A stretch of 47,469 nt of DNA, taken from positions 1 through 47,469 of IMG/VR virus record IMGVR_UViG_3300023174_000258; one strand, given 5' to 3'. Both the position numbers and the translations under genes were made by a program. Every line of letters starts with the position of its first letter. Positions within the stretch are counted from its first letter, which is position 1. Positions 1 to 6,754 of this stretch are shown here, one piece after another. This stretch comes from a virus. The notes beneath the pieces were generated by a model. That model did not search any database. It was not told the DNA's origin and saw only the letters and a list, made by a program, of their open reading frames with translations.

Positions 1-242
1 TCTGGTACATTTAATAATTTGAATAGTTTGCGTAGTTTAGCACTGACCATTCTGCCTGGTTGCCAACTAGCTTTGAAACCGCAGTTAAAGCAGTGATAGC
101 TAACAGTATCACCATCTTTGATTACACCCCCTCTGTTTCTTTTATCGTCACAGCAGACAGCATTAAAGCTGATCCATCCACTGGGAGTTTGTTTCTTTTT
201 GAGAGGCAGATAAGAAACTAAGGTATCAGAAATAAGTGTCAT
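1..242 (-). CDS. 61: DNA primase, N-terminal zinc-binding part (gp61-like), cut by window edge
   Basis: About 80 codons are visible, from an ATG at 242 to the window edge with no stop. The protein begins MTLISDTLVSYLP and carries a zinc-ribbon-like pattern: a Cys-Cys pair near residues 30-31 and HCFNCGF near residues 54-60. This is the layout of the N-terminal zinc-binding domain of T4-like gp61 primases, which lay RNA primers for lagging-strand synthesis together with the gp41 helicase. The catalytic TOPRIM part would lie left of the window. The start lies 8 bp after the stop of the preceding virion gene and has no clear Shine-Dalgarno, so it may be read through from upstream or have its own promoter inside that gene. 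The primase assignment is from the motif and the replication-gene neighbourhood; only the first domain can be seen. Confidence 0.75.
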   Translation of the reverse strand, partial: MTLISDTLVSYLPLKKKQTPSGWISFNAVCCDDKRNRGGVIKDGDTVSYHCFNCGFKASWQPGRMVSAKLRKLFKLLNVP

Positions 243-250
243 ACTGCATT

Positions 251-1075
251 TTACGCAGTTAGCATAGCATAGTCAACTGTTCCGGCAGTCTTAGTATATT
301 TGATTCTTAAATAAGTGTAATTGGTAACATCTATGTTGGTAAATGTTACTGGAGTGGACCTTGCCTGTGCAAATATTTGCGTTTGAATCGACGGACTATT
401 AAAAGCCTCGTGTCCTATGGTATCTTTATTAGTAGCCTGTATTTCAATGGTGCCAATAAAATTAGTTACGTTTATGGATAAGTTAACTGGCGTTGTGGGC
501 ACAGCCTGATAAAATTTTACAGGCATAGGGTCGCTGTAATAATAGGTGGTATGATTTAAATTAGTTTGATAGTTTGTTTCTGGCCTAAAGTTATCGTATT
601 TTTTACTCAAGTTAGGTTTGGTATTAATGCCGTTTAGCAGTTCAATTGTGCCTTTAGCCCCATAACGACTATCTCCGTACAACAGTTCATCCGGTTCTCC
701 TTCTGTCTGCATGTATACTGCAAAATTTAAAAATTGTGGATATAAATCAGCAATATCTTCAGCTGCCACAGTTACTCTAGCCAACCCCTTACCTGCATGG
801 CTGCTATCGTCTTCTAAATTAATAGCAGTGTAAGTATTAATTTCATTATTGGCTTGATCCATTATGATCATTTTAATAGTTTTTCCTGCTAGACTAATAC
901 GTTTTTGATCGTTATTTTTAACGTCAATTTCTAAGACGTTATCAATGCCTTTATAAACTTTTATTGTTCGTTGATACACGATACGCCACTCCACTTGATT
1001 ATTTGTCGACGACTCGTCCAAATTGGTAAGTACTTGAATACGATTTGGATATAAATAACTTTGAATTTTTTGCAT
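251..1075 (-). CDS. Putative virion structural protein (274 aa)
   Basis: A 274-aa acidic, beta-rich protein with no membrane segment or signal peptide. The first half (to about residue 150) reads like a phage beta-sandwich: YQRTIKVYKGIDNVLEIDVK, then short strands. The second half (from about residue 185) is another strand-rich domain ending in YLRIKYTKTAGTVDYAM. I recall similar proteins annotated as structural in marine T4-like phages but cannot verify that here. A perfect T4 late promoter box (TATAAATA, minus strand 1099-1092) sits about 17 bp upstream of the ATG, with AGGTGACCTAA as ribosome site. That agrees with late expression and a virion role despite its position among replication genes. 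Exact function unknown. Confidence 0.6.
   Translation of the reverse strand: MQKIQSYLYPNRIQVLTNLDESSTNNQVEWRIVYQRTIKVYKGIDNVLEIDVKNNDQKRISLAGKTIKMIIMDQANNEINTYTAINLEDDSSHAGKGLARVTVAAEDIADLYPQFLNFAVYMQTEGEPDELLYGDSRYGAKGTIELLNGINTKPNLSKKYDNFRPETNYQTNLNHTTYYYSDPMPVKFYQAVPTTPVNLSINVTNFIGTIEIQATNKDTIGHEAFNSPSIQTQIFAQARSTPVTFTNIDVTNYTYLRIKYTKTAGTVDYAMLTA
1050..1057 (+). promoter_or_regulatory. Possible late promoter box (TATAAATA) for the 125-aa gene
   Basis: The plus strand has an exact T4 late-promoter octamer, TATAAATA, 43 bp upstream of the ATG at 1101. It lies inside the first codons of the opposite gene. Transcription would start near 1064. In DNA this AT-rich, exact octamers are expected by chance several times per window, so the call rests on position and is tentative. 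Confidence 0.4.
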
Positions 1076-1088
1076 TTAGGTCACCTAA
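1076..1088. repeat. Short palindrome TTAGGTCACCTAA at overlapping 5' ends
   Basis: A 13-bp palindrome with 6-bp arms around one base. On the minus strand it supplies the AGGT ribosome site of the 274-aa gene and covers the expected start of its late transcript. On the plus strand it falls in the predicted leader of the 125-aa gene. It could be an operator or just a symmetric ribosome site. Confidence 0.4.
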
Positions 1089-1091
1089 CTT

Positions 1092-1099
1092 TATTTATA
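1092..1099 (-). promoter_or_regulatory. T4-type late promoter box for the 274-aa virion gene
   Basis: Minus strand TATAAATA, identical to the T4 late consensus, with the start codon 17 bp downstream at 1075. This spacing fits a transcript starting near 1086 with a very short leader containing AGGTGACC. It would be recognised by host core polymerase with gp55 (encoded at 43251-44072). Confidence 0.65.
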
Positions 1100-1100
1100 T

Positions 1101-1478
1101 ATGGCGAAGAAGCTGAAAGATACTACAGAAGAACAACTACCTTTTATTAGCGTAATCAATTACGGTGATCAAGAATATGTGGGAATTATCATCAATCAGG
1201 ATCAATTTGTAACCTGTTTCTATGATATTGACCTAATACATTCTGTTGAAGAAAAAAATCAATTTTTACTCATGGGCGAAACATGGTGGTGGGAAAGTAA
1301 TAGGCAAATACCCATAAACATATTTCTTAAAACCGAAATAGAGCCTTTCAAATATTGTATTAAGACATTCAATAGTAAGGGTGTTAGAATTGTTCTAGGA
1401 CCCACAGTAAACGTATTAAATCTCAGCCATAAAAGACCCAAGCGTAAAAGCGTAGAATTAATTAGACGGGTTATTTAA
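1101..1478 (+). CDS. Conserved-looking hypothetical protein (125 aa)
   Basis: A 125-aa basic protein starting MAKKLKDTTEEQLPF. Its first half is strand-rich (FISVINYGDQEYVGIIINQ) with a GETWWWESNRQIPI segment near residues 59-72. The C-terminus is strongly basic (HKRPKRKSVELIRR), which could bind nucleic acid, but no known fold is recognisable. It is the only plus-strand gene in the left 7.6 kb. It converges on the PolIII-alpha-like gene and overlaps its stop by 4 bp. The start is the first ATG after a possible late promoter at 1050; no good Shine-Dalgarno is visible. Function unknown. Confidence 0.55.
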   Translation: MAKKLKDTTEEQLPFISVINYGDQEYVGIIINQDQFVTCFYDIDLIHSVEEKNQFLLMGETWWWESNRQIPINIFLKTEIEPFKYCIKTFNSKGVRIVLGPTVNVLNLSHKRPKRKSVELIRRVI

Positions 1479-2038
1479 CCATAGTCGTAGCTAATACTTT
1501 CACAGATTAGATTCATCTGTACAACCACAGCCATAGCATAGGCAATGGCGTGTGCTTTCTTAAAATAATACTCGTTATTGTCAGGTTTCGTCCAAACTTG
1601 ACTCATGATCTCCGTCCATGACTTCCCAATCAAATGTTTTTTCGCCGGGCGAATCATAGCTAGGACGGCAGCTAATTGTTCCAAAGAAGTTGGGCAATTC
1701 ATCTTCAAAATTGAACTGTGGCCATTCAAATGAAATAGTAGATCCACAAATTCTTCTTGCTTGAGTAGGTCCCATAGTGGTTCAGTCTCCATTAAAGTAG
1801 TAAGATGATGTTCGTCTCTAATGTCTTTGTAAACACTGAGATTTAAAAAATCAATTTTAAAATAGCCTCTATTTTCCGCGGTTTTGTAATCTATACTGGC
1901 CGTATTATTTACAGGATCGTAAGGAATATGTTGTGCGTATATGCCTGTATTATGATGTGTATGATCCCTTCTTGCTCGTACATGAGCAATAATGTTTAAT
2001 ATTTTTTCTCTATCTGCAAAGTCTATATCAATATCCAT
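1475..2038 (-). CDS. Miniature DNA polymerase III alpha-subunit-like protein (family C polymerase relic)
   Basis: The 187-aa protein matches scattered core motifs of bacterial DnaE in the right order. MDIDIDFADREK (residues 1-12) matches the DnaE PDFDVDF strand carrying catalytic Asp401/403. HHNTGIYA (28-35) and GYFKIDFLNL (58-67) match the AGLVKFDFLGL segment with Asp555. PLWDLLKQEEFVDLLFHL (87-104) followed by PTSLEQLAAVLAMIRPA (116-132) matches the conserved finger/palm region ending RPGP. YYFKKAHAIAYAM (157-169) matches GFNKSHSAAYAL. Everything else of the roughly 1160-aa enzyme is missing: PHP, thumb, most fingers, clamp-binding and OB domains. An in-frame TGA closes the frame upstream, so the DxD strand is the true N-terminus. 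The start overlaps the preceding stop (TAATG). It lies in the same operon as gp62 and UvsW. T4-like phages replicate with a family B polymerase, so the role is unknown: minimal nucleotidyltransferase, decoy or scaffold. Homology is near certain; activity is not. Confidence 0.8.
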   Translation of the reverse strand: MDIDIDFADREKILNIIAHVRARRDHTHHNTGIYAQHIPYDPVNNTASIDYKTAENRGYFKIDFLNLSVYKDIRDEHHLTTLMETEPLWDLLKQEEFVDLLFHLNGHSSILKMNCPTSLEQLAAVLAMIRPAKKHLIGKSWTEIMSQVWTKPDNNEYYFKKAHAIAYAMAVVVQMNLICESISYDYG

Positions 2039-2202
2039 TAATGTGCTACTTCACTATTGAAAAAAATTAAGTTGGCATTTTTATGTAAAAATTCACAGTA
2101 TTTTTCAGCTTCTTCGAAAGTTTTAAAACCTTTTATTTGAACATGAATACTATTGTCATTCTCATCAAGCTCTAGTTCTAATTGTAATTTAGAGTGATTC
2201 AT
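2038..2202 (-). CDS. Small hypothetical protein (54 aa)
   Basis: A 54-aa reading frame starting MNHSKLQLELELDENDNSIHV with a helical middle (FKTFEEAEKYCEFLHKN). Its ATG overlaps the stop of the zinc-finger gene (ATGA) and its stop overlaps the start of the PolIII-alpha-like gene (TAATG). This double coupling is the main evidence that it is real. It is acidic, with no motif I can name. It could be a partner of either neighbour. Confidence 0.65.
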   Translation of the reverse strand: MNHSKLQLELELDENDNSIHVQIKGFKTFEEAEKYCEFLHKNANLIFFNSEVAH

Positions 2203-2876
2203 AAGTTACTTTCTTTAACCACATCTTTGACTAATTCCATATCATGTGTATGTGTTTTAAATTTCTTTTGCCAAAAAATTGGATCTATTGTAATACCTAC
2301 CGATGATAACTGTTCGTCATTTAAATTAGCCAATAGTTTTTTACCACTAATACAATTTAGAATTAACCAAGGACTTATTTTGCCATCTTTAATATCAAAA
2401 GTTGCTCTATTAGTGGAAACATAATCGAAGTAATGATTCCACACACTGTCGTTATTATTTGCCCATTCCAGCATGTGACTTATGGTTCTTTGCAGGGCTA
2501 CTTCAACTGGTTCATTTTTAACTAGATGTAATACATAGTCTTCATAAAGACCTTCACGACACCAATGATCTAATTTAACTCCACTTTTAACTACATAGTC
2601 TATGTATTGATCTGGATACAAAGGATTGACATTACTGACAAAACTGCCGAATTTAATAAATGCATTGTAATAAGGGCTTTGACTGAATTCCTCGTAAGTT
2701 TTTGTCTTGTCTTGTTTTTGATTTAGTTTATAAAATCTATCATAGGCCATGAACCCCATCTGAACATGTTTTTCATTTTTGGCCAAGTGTCTACGTTTTT
2801 GTTCGCACACATGCACCATTAAAGTTTTTTCTTTAACGAATTTACTTTGACAATGTTGACAAACAAAATCGCTCAT
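2199..2876 (-). CDS. C2H2-type zinc-finger protein of T4-like phages (225 aa), function unknown
   Basis: The N-terminus is one classical zinc-finger unit: CQHCQSKF then VHVC (Cys6, Cys9, then His22 and Cys24), followed by a basic stretch QKRRHLAK. The remaining 190 residues look mostly helical, with conserved-looking pieces YNAFIKFGSFV, DQYIDYVVKSGVKLDHW and DGKISPWLILNC. I recall proteins of this design beside replication genes in marine T4-like phages, but no activity. DNA binding is the natural inference from the finger and the operon. The start overlaps the gp62 stop by one base (TAATG). Confidence 0.65.
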   Translation of the reverse strand: MSDFVCQHCQSKFVKEKTLMVHVCEQKRRHLAKNEKHVQMGFMAYDRFYKLNQKQDKTKTYEEFSQSPYYNAFIKFGSFVSNVNPLYPDQYIDYVVKSGVKLDHWCREGLYEDYVLHLVKNEPVEVALQRTISHMLEWANNNDSVWNHYFDYVSTNRATFDIKDGKISPWLILNCISGKKLLANLNDEQLSSVGITIDPIFWQKKFKTHTHDMELVKDVVKESNL

Positions 2877-3340
2877 TAGAAATATTTCTCTATGTCTTTG
2901 TCTGACCAGCCTGAGTCCATGGCTAATTTTTTTAAATCTTTAATTGAGTTAATTGCCGCTAGTACTTCTAAATCTGAATCTTTAGCATCGGGGAAGTAGC
3001 ACTCAAGAAATTTCATTTTTTTGTTATCTGCTTTTTTCTTTTTAAATCCTATCCATTCGTGGAAATAATCTTGCTTTGTTTCGTATCCGCATACACACAG
3101 CAACTGCCACAACAATTTAGGATGTTTTCCTAAAGAATAAAAATGTTTATTAAAATATTCGTTCGTGGCCAATACATAGTGTTCTTGAACTTCCCTTTTG
3201 GATGATTTTACCGAGCTGACATATCTGTTCAAAAGAAAGAATTTCACGTCTTTCTTTTGTTCATCATCCAGTAAATCCCAAATATCTCTACCGCCTTGAT
3301 CAATGGCAGATAGTATTTCACTTAGTGTTATTTTGCTCAT
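2876..3340 (-). CDS. 62: Sliding-clamp loader small subunit gp62
   Basis: About 154 aa, MSKITLSEILSAIDQGGRDIW to the C-terminus DKDIEKYF. The pattern matches gp62 of T4-like phages: an N-terminal 'one AID + WDLLDDEQKK' helix pair, then FLLNRYVSSV, HYVLATNEYFNKHF, SLGKHPKLLWQLLC, HEWIGFKKKK and a C-terminal helix. It is shorter than T4 gp62 (187 aa). gp62 joins gp44 to load the gp45 clamp for the gp43 polymerase. The frame can be opened further by a GTG at 3349; I prefer the ATG at 3340, which removes three residues, though neither start has a strong ribosome site. It overlaps the 86-aa gene upstream by 23 bp. gp44 and gp45 are not in the window. Confidence 0.75.
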   Translation of the reverse strand: MSKITLSEILSAIDQGGRDIWDLLDDEQKKDVKFFLLNRYVSSVKSSKREVQEHYVLATNEYFNKHFYSLGKHPKLLWQLLCVCGYETKQDYFHEWIGFKKKKADNKKMKFLECYFPDAKDSDLEVLAAINSIKDLKKLAMDSGWSDKDIEKYF

Positions 3341-3578
3341 GATTGCCACTTAATTTATATATTAGTATAGCACGTTCAAGGGCTTTTTGTAAAGAGGGAT
3401 TGGTTTTCGCTGCTGCTCTAATTTCCTGCCAAAGCATAGTTTGTTCAGCTTCCTCGAGCAGATCACGTGCCCGTTCACTCATGGAGTGCAGTTTCTTTTC
3501 AGTAGATCCAAATGCTCTAGCGTAGATAGTTTCTCCTCCATCAGGGCTTTCATAAACGATTCTATCTTGATTCATCAT
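3318..3578 (-). CDS. Small conserved-type hypothetical protein (86 aa)
   Basis: An 86-aa protein starting MMNQDRIVYESPDGGETIYAR, followed by a predicted helical body (ERARDLLEEAEQTMLWQEIRAA) and a charged tail. The YESPDGG start is one I associate with small genes between uvsW and 62 in marine T4-like phages, but no function is known to me. The start codon overlaps the previous stop (ATGA); the second Met is an equally good start. Its 3' end overlaps gp62, consistent with one translationally coupled early operon. Confidence 0.6.
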   Translation of the reverse strand: MMNQDRIVYESPDGGETIYARAFGSTEKKLHSMSERARDLLEEAEQTMLWQEIRAAAKTNPSLQKALERAILIYKLSGNHEQNNTK

Positions 3579-4081
3579 AATATTTTGCTGATGTCTAACA
3601 GCTCGCTTTGTCTACTAACTTCTTTAACAAAGAATACACAATCTGGTTTTTCTTCAAAATCTAAAGGAGTCACCAATAAATGATTGTTACGCATTTTAGG
3701 AAAATACCATTTGACATCATTGTAGAAATTTACTATCTCAATCGGTTTATATTCAATTTTAAAACTGCTCAATGGGTTAAATGAAACAGCGTCAAAACCT
3801 CGATCATTCAAGCTAGTTAATGGCAATATTTCGGCATCTATATTACTGGTACTATCTCCCACAGCAATGCTCCAATCTATGGGCATGGTAATTTCTTTAT
3901 CGCCAATTCTTAATACAATTGCTGGGCTATTAAAACTTTCTAAAAAGATTAATGGTACAAAAAAGAAATCTGGATTTTTCGGATCACTGTTATCTAATAC
4001 AGCAAACCGAGTATTTTCGTCTACTTCAACGGCCAAGTTGTTTAATGAAAATAGTTTATTTTCTAATGTTAATATTTGCAT
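3575..4081 (-). CDS. Conserved-type hypothetical protein downstream of uvsW (168 aa)
   Basis: A 168-aa protein, MQILTLENKLFSLNNLAVEVDENTRFA onward, strand-rich with a Trp-rich middle (NDVKWYFPKMRNNHLLVTPLDF). No membrane helix, nucleotide-binding loop or metal-binding cluster is visible. The C-terminus FFVKEVSRQSELLDISKIL looks helical. It starts 3 bp after the uvsW stop and ends with an ATGA overlap onto the 86-aa gene, so it is co-expressed with uvsW and 62. That suggests a role in early DNA metabolism, by position only. Confidence 0.6.
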   Translation of the reverse strand: MQILTLENKLFSLNNLAVEVDENTRFAVLDNSDPKNPDFFFVPLIFLESFNSPAIVLRIGDKEITMPIDWSIAVGDSTSNIDAEILPLTSLNDRGFDAVSFNPLSSFKIEYKPIEIVNFYNDVKWYFPKMRNNHLLVTPLDFEEKPDCVFFVKEVSRQSELLDISKIL

Positions 4082-4084
4082 TCG

Positions 4085-5554
4085 TCATTTTTGCCAATCT
4101 ACTTTTTCCAAAGAAAATTCGTATTTGGCTTCCTTATAAAATTTTTTTCGTTCTGTGAGATGACGTTTGGCAAATTTGCAAGTGCTGGTAATATCCCAAA
4201 TTTTCACAAAGTCTTTGTCTTCGGCTCTTCTAATTCCTCTTCCAATGCTTTGAATAACTCGGACAAAACTTTTTCCTGGTTCCAAAAGGACCAGATTAAA
4301 AATCCTGGGTATATTAATCCCAACGGCAGCAACGCCATAAGTGGCCACGATAATTTTGTTGTCACTTGTTTTAATTTCGTCATATTCTTCTTTTCTATCT
4401 TTGGTCTTTACTTCACCAGAAATAAAAACGCTTTCTTCTATTTCGTTTGCTATAAATTTGCCTGAGTCTATTCTATTTACTAATACTAGAGTATTGCCTG
4501 AATCTGATATTTGTTTAATTAATTTAGTAATATAAAGCATTCTGTCTTCGTCAGTGACCAAGTACTTTAATTCGTCACTATACGCTTTAAATTCCGGTGT
4601 GTCAAGTAATTGTACAATATTAACATGGCAATTACTAAGTACACCTTTTTCTTGTAATGTATGAGCAGAAATTCCGCCAACCACTGGACCTATTGATGCA
4701 AATATGATTTCGCTTTCATGTTGTTCTTTAGGTACAGTTCCAGTTAATCCCCATCGTATGCAGGCATTATTTAGATTGCGTGTTAGTAAATTCTTTAGTA
4801 CTTCTGCTTTGGCCATGTGTACTTCATCGACAATTACTGCCTTAACACCGTCCAGGAATTCGGCCAAAGTTAGTTGTTCATCTACTGCACCTTTGCTCTT
4901 TTTTTCTAAAATATTGAGACTTTGCCAAGTACAAATAGTATGAGTTTTGTTTAAATCTTTACGATCTCCATAGTATACACCTACATCTAAACCTACATTG
5001 ATATAGTCTTCTTCTGTTTGCTCTACTAGACTTTTGTTAGGCACTATGGTAATCGTTCTACCATATCGTTCACATAATTGCGTTAATGTTGCTGTGGTAA
5101 TAGTTTTACCAGCACCAGTAGCAATTTCCTGTAAACTATGTGGATTCTTTAAAAAAATATTAATAGCATCCACTTGATAATCACGTAACATGATTGGTTG
5201 ACCTGCTAATTGATGACCTTCTGGCCATACCTTGCCTTGATCCTTCCAATACGTTTCTGTTATAGGTTCAAACTGAAATTGTGTAGCTGTTCTTTGGTCA
5301 TCTATGTGTGTAATTTCAATATTCATGCCGGCTAGCACTTCTATAATCTTTTCTATCTGAGATAGATAACCTGTACCACCGATGCCAAATAAACTAGTAG
5401 TGCCATCCCAACGTCCCAGTCTATAAGAAGGTTGAAAACGTGCATATGGAATCACATATTTAAAAGTATTGGCCAATTTACGACGTGCTTCAAGAGGCAA
5501 GCCTTCTAACTTAATGTTGACTTCGTCTTTAATGGTTAATTTACAGGATGGCAT
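4085..5554 (-). CDS. uvsW: UvsW-like DNA/RNA helicase
   Basis: A superfamily 2 helicase of about 489 aa, close to T4 UvsW (roughly 500 aa). The first 110 residues resemble the UvsW N-terminal wedge (YARFQPSYRLGRWDG, FGIGGTGYLSQI). Helicase motifs follow: MLRDYQVDA (Q-like motif), Walker A EIATGAGKT near residue 150, IVPNKSLVEQT (Ia), IVDEVHMAKA (II), WGLTGT (III), LVLVNRID (IV), VATYGVAAVGINIP (V) and RVIQSIGRGIRR (VI). UvsW unwinds branched DNA and R-loops and helps switch from origin- to recombination-dependent replication. The frame extends to a GTG at 5566; I choose the ATG at 5554, which overlaps the previous gene by 14 bp. Identification is secure; the exact start is not. Confidence 0.92.
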   Translation of the reverse strand: MPSCKLTIKDEVNIKLEGLPLEARRKLANTFKYVIPYARFQPSYRLGRWDGTTSLFGIGGTGYLSQIEKIIEVLAGMNIEITHIDDQRTATQFQFEPITETYWKDQGKVWPEGHQLAGQPIMLRDYQVDAINIFLKNPHSLQEIATGAGKTITTATLTQLCERYGRTITIVPNKSLVEQTEEDYINVGLDVGVYYGDRKDLNKTHTICTWQSLNILEKKSKGAVDEQLTLAEFLDGVKAVIVDEVHMAKAEVLKNLLTRNLNNACIRWGLTGTVPKEQHESEIIFASIGPVVGGISAHTLQEKGVLSNCHVNIVQLLDTPEFKAYSDELKYLVTDEDRMLYITKLIKQISDSGNTLVLVNRIDSGKFIANEIEESVFISGEVKTKDRKEEYDEIKTSDNKIIVATYGVAAVGINIPRIFNLVLLEPGKSFVRVIQSIGRGIRRAEDKDFVKIWDITSTCKFAKRHLTERKKFYKEAKYEFSLEKVDWQK

Positions 5555-6719
5555 GGGCTTTGGCACTCAAAGGTAATATGTCTGTGTAGTATACTATAAG
5601 ATCACATGCATTGCAATAGACTTGGCTGCGATTGTTTCTGAAATGATTTGTCAAGCTGATCACGGCATCTGGGTACCAATCAGTTTTTAGCATGAATTTA
5701 GGAACTTTGCCGTTGGAAATACCCACAATGTCAGTTTTGTTCGATAATCTATTATTGAAATTGTTATCGGCAATTAATTTATTAAAAATAAGACCTTGAT
5801 TTTTATTATTAAATCTAAAATAAATTCCTACTTGTGTTTCCTTTAGTTGTTCCGACACAAATTTAATATTATTTAGACCATCGATACAGTCAGTGGGTTT
5901 ATATTCATCAAAAACAAACAAAATTTTATGTCTTTTTAATGACCTTAATGATTGTATAATTTCTAATAGATCAATTTTATTTTTATCTATGAAAATTTTA
6001 TTAATTGCTCTGCTGGCAATTTTATAGGATAAAGTGGATTTTGTATTTTCTTCAAAATTTCTCAAAAAATGGTACTGATAACCGATTTTTTTGTCTAAAA
6101 TTAAAAGCTCATTATGGATGTCATCTTGGTCAATGAATTTTTTAATTTTGGTATTATAAAGGTTTTCAAAAAGAATTTTTTCTTGTGCAGCCTCTAAATC
6201 AAGTTTTTTAATTTTTTCTAAAATTTCCAAAAAATCGTCAGAAAATTCAAAATTTAGTGGTTCCAGTGCTCTATGTATATTGACACAGGTTTTTTCTTCC
6301 AATGAAAAAAAGATATGTTTTCCTTCATTGTACTTTTTATCAACTTGTGCAATTTTTTCTAGGCCTTTCAAAATTTTTATGATTTCACTGTCATAGGTAA
6401 AATACACATCTATCAAAAAATCCTTATTCGGAGCTTGGCAAACACTAACTTGTTTGATTACTTCTGGAATTTTGAATTTTTTCCGCCAAGTAGGATTTTT
6501 TATCGTATCAATCAAAGTAGGTCCGATAAAATTTAAATATTCTAAATTATTTTTTAGAATTTTTAAGACCAAGCTGGCTTGACTTTCGGTAATATACTCG
6601 TCGGACTTTAACAAAACTGGCATATTTTCCAATATGCGCCTATCCCTAGGGGGAAAGCATTCAGTTAGTTTTTCAACTCCGTGTTTGTCCAATTCAAAAA
6701 TGATATCATCTACATACAT
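5541..6719 (-). CDS. Hypothetical protein upstream of uvsW (392 aa), first gene of the early operon
   Basis: A 392-aa lysine-rich protein starting MYVDDIIFELDKHGVEKL. The middle (about residues 110-260) looks helical, with acidic/basic alternation (LEILEKIKKLDLEAAQEKI). A strand-like IKFVFDEYKP-type segment (HKILFVFDEYKPTD) follows near residue 265. The C-terminus has WYPDAVISLTNHFRNNRSQVY and CNACDLIVYY: a Cys pair that may bind metal with partners elsewhere. No complete known domain is recognised. Immediately upstream is a near-consensus sigma70 promoter placing the transcript start at or next to this ATG, so the message would be nearly leaderless. It is the promoter-proximal gene of the uvsW-62 operon. 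Its overlap with uvsW suggests coupled expression and perhaps joint function. Confidence 0.65.
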   Translation of the reverse strand: MYVDDIIFELDKHGVEKLTECFPPRDRRILENMPVLLKSDEYITESQASLVLKILKNNLEYLNFIGPTLIDTIKNPTWRKKFKIPEVIKQVSVCQAPNKDFLIDVYFTYDSEIIKILKGLEKIAQVDKKYNEGKHIFFSLEEKTCVNIHRALEPLNFEFSDDFLEILEKIKKLDLEAAQEKILFENLYNTKIKKFIDQDDIHNELLILDKKIGYQYHFLRNFEENTKSTLSYKIASRAINKIFIDKNKIDLLEIIQSLRSLKRHKILFVFDEYKPTDCIDGLNNIKFVSEQLKETQVGIYFRFNNKNQGLIFNKLIADNNFNNRLSNKTDIVGISNGKVPKFMLKTDWYPDAVISLTNHFRNNRSQVYCNACDLIVYYTDILPLSAKAHAIL

Positions 6720-6725
6720 GGGGTA

Positions 6726-6754
6726 ATTATATACGATTAAACTAGTTGTGTCAA
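6726..6754 (-). promoter_or_regulatory. Strong sigma70-type promoter of the uvsW operon, apparently leaderless
   Basis: On the minus strand TTGACA (6754-6749), a 17-bp spacer, then TATAAT (6731-6726): both hexamers match the bacterial consensus exactly. The expected transcript start, 6-7 bp past the -10 box, falls on 6719-6720, and the ATG is at 6719. The -35 box lies in the last codons of the upstream glycosyltransferase gene. It would be read by unmodified host polymerase right after infection. Confidence 0.85.

Noticed and set aside
1581-1775. Minus-strand alternative frame inside the PolIII-alpha-like gene, as a sign of a frameshift.
   Set aside because: The main frame runs unbroken through all DnaE-like motifs, so no frameshift is needed.
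4076-4465. Plus-strand open frame opposite the end of uvsW.
   Set aside because: It covers conserved helicase motifs V-VI on the other strand; its hydrophobic, Phe-rich translation is a by-product of that coding sequence.
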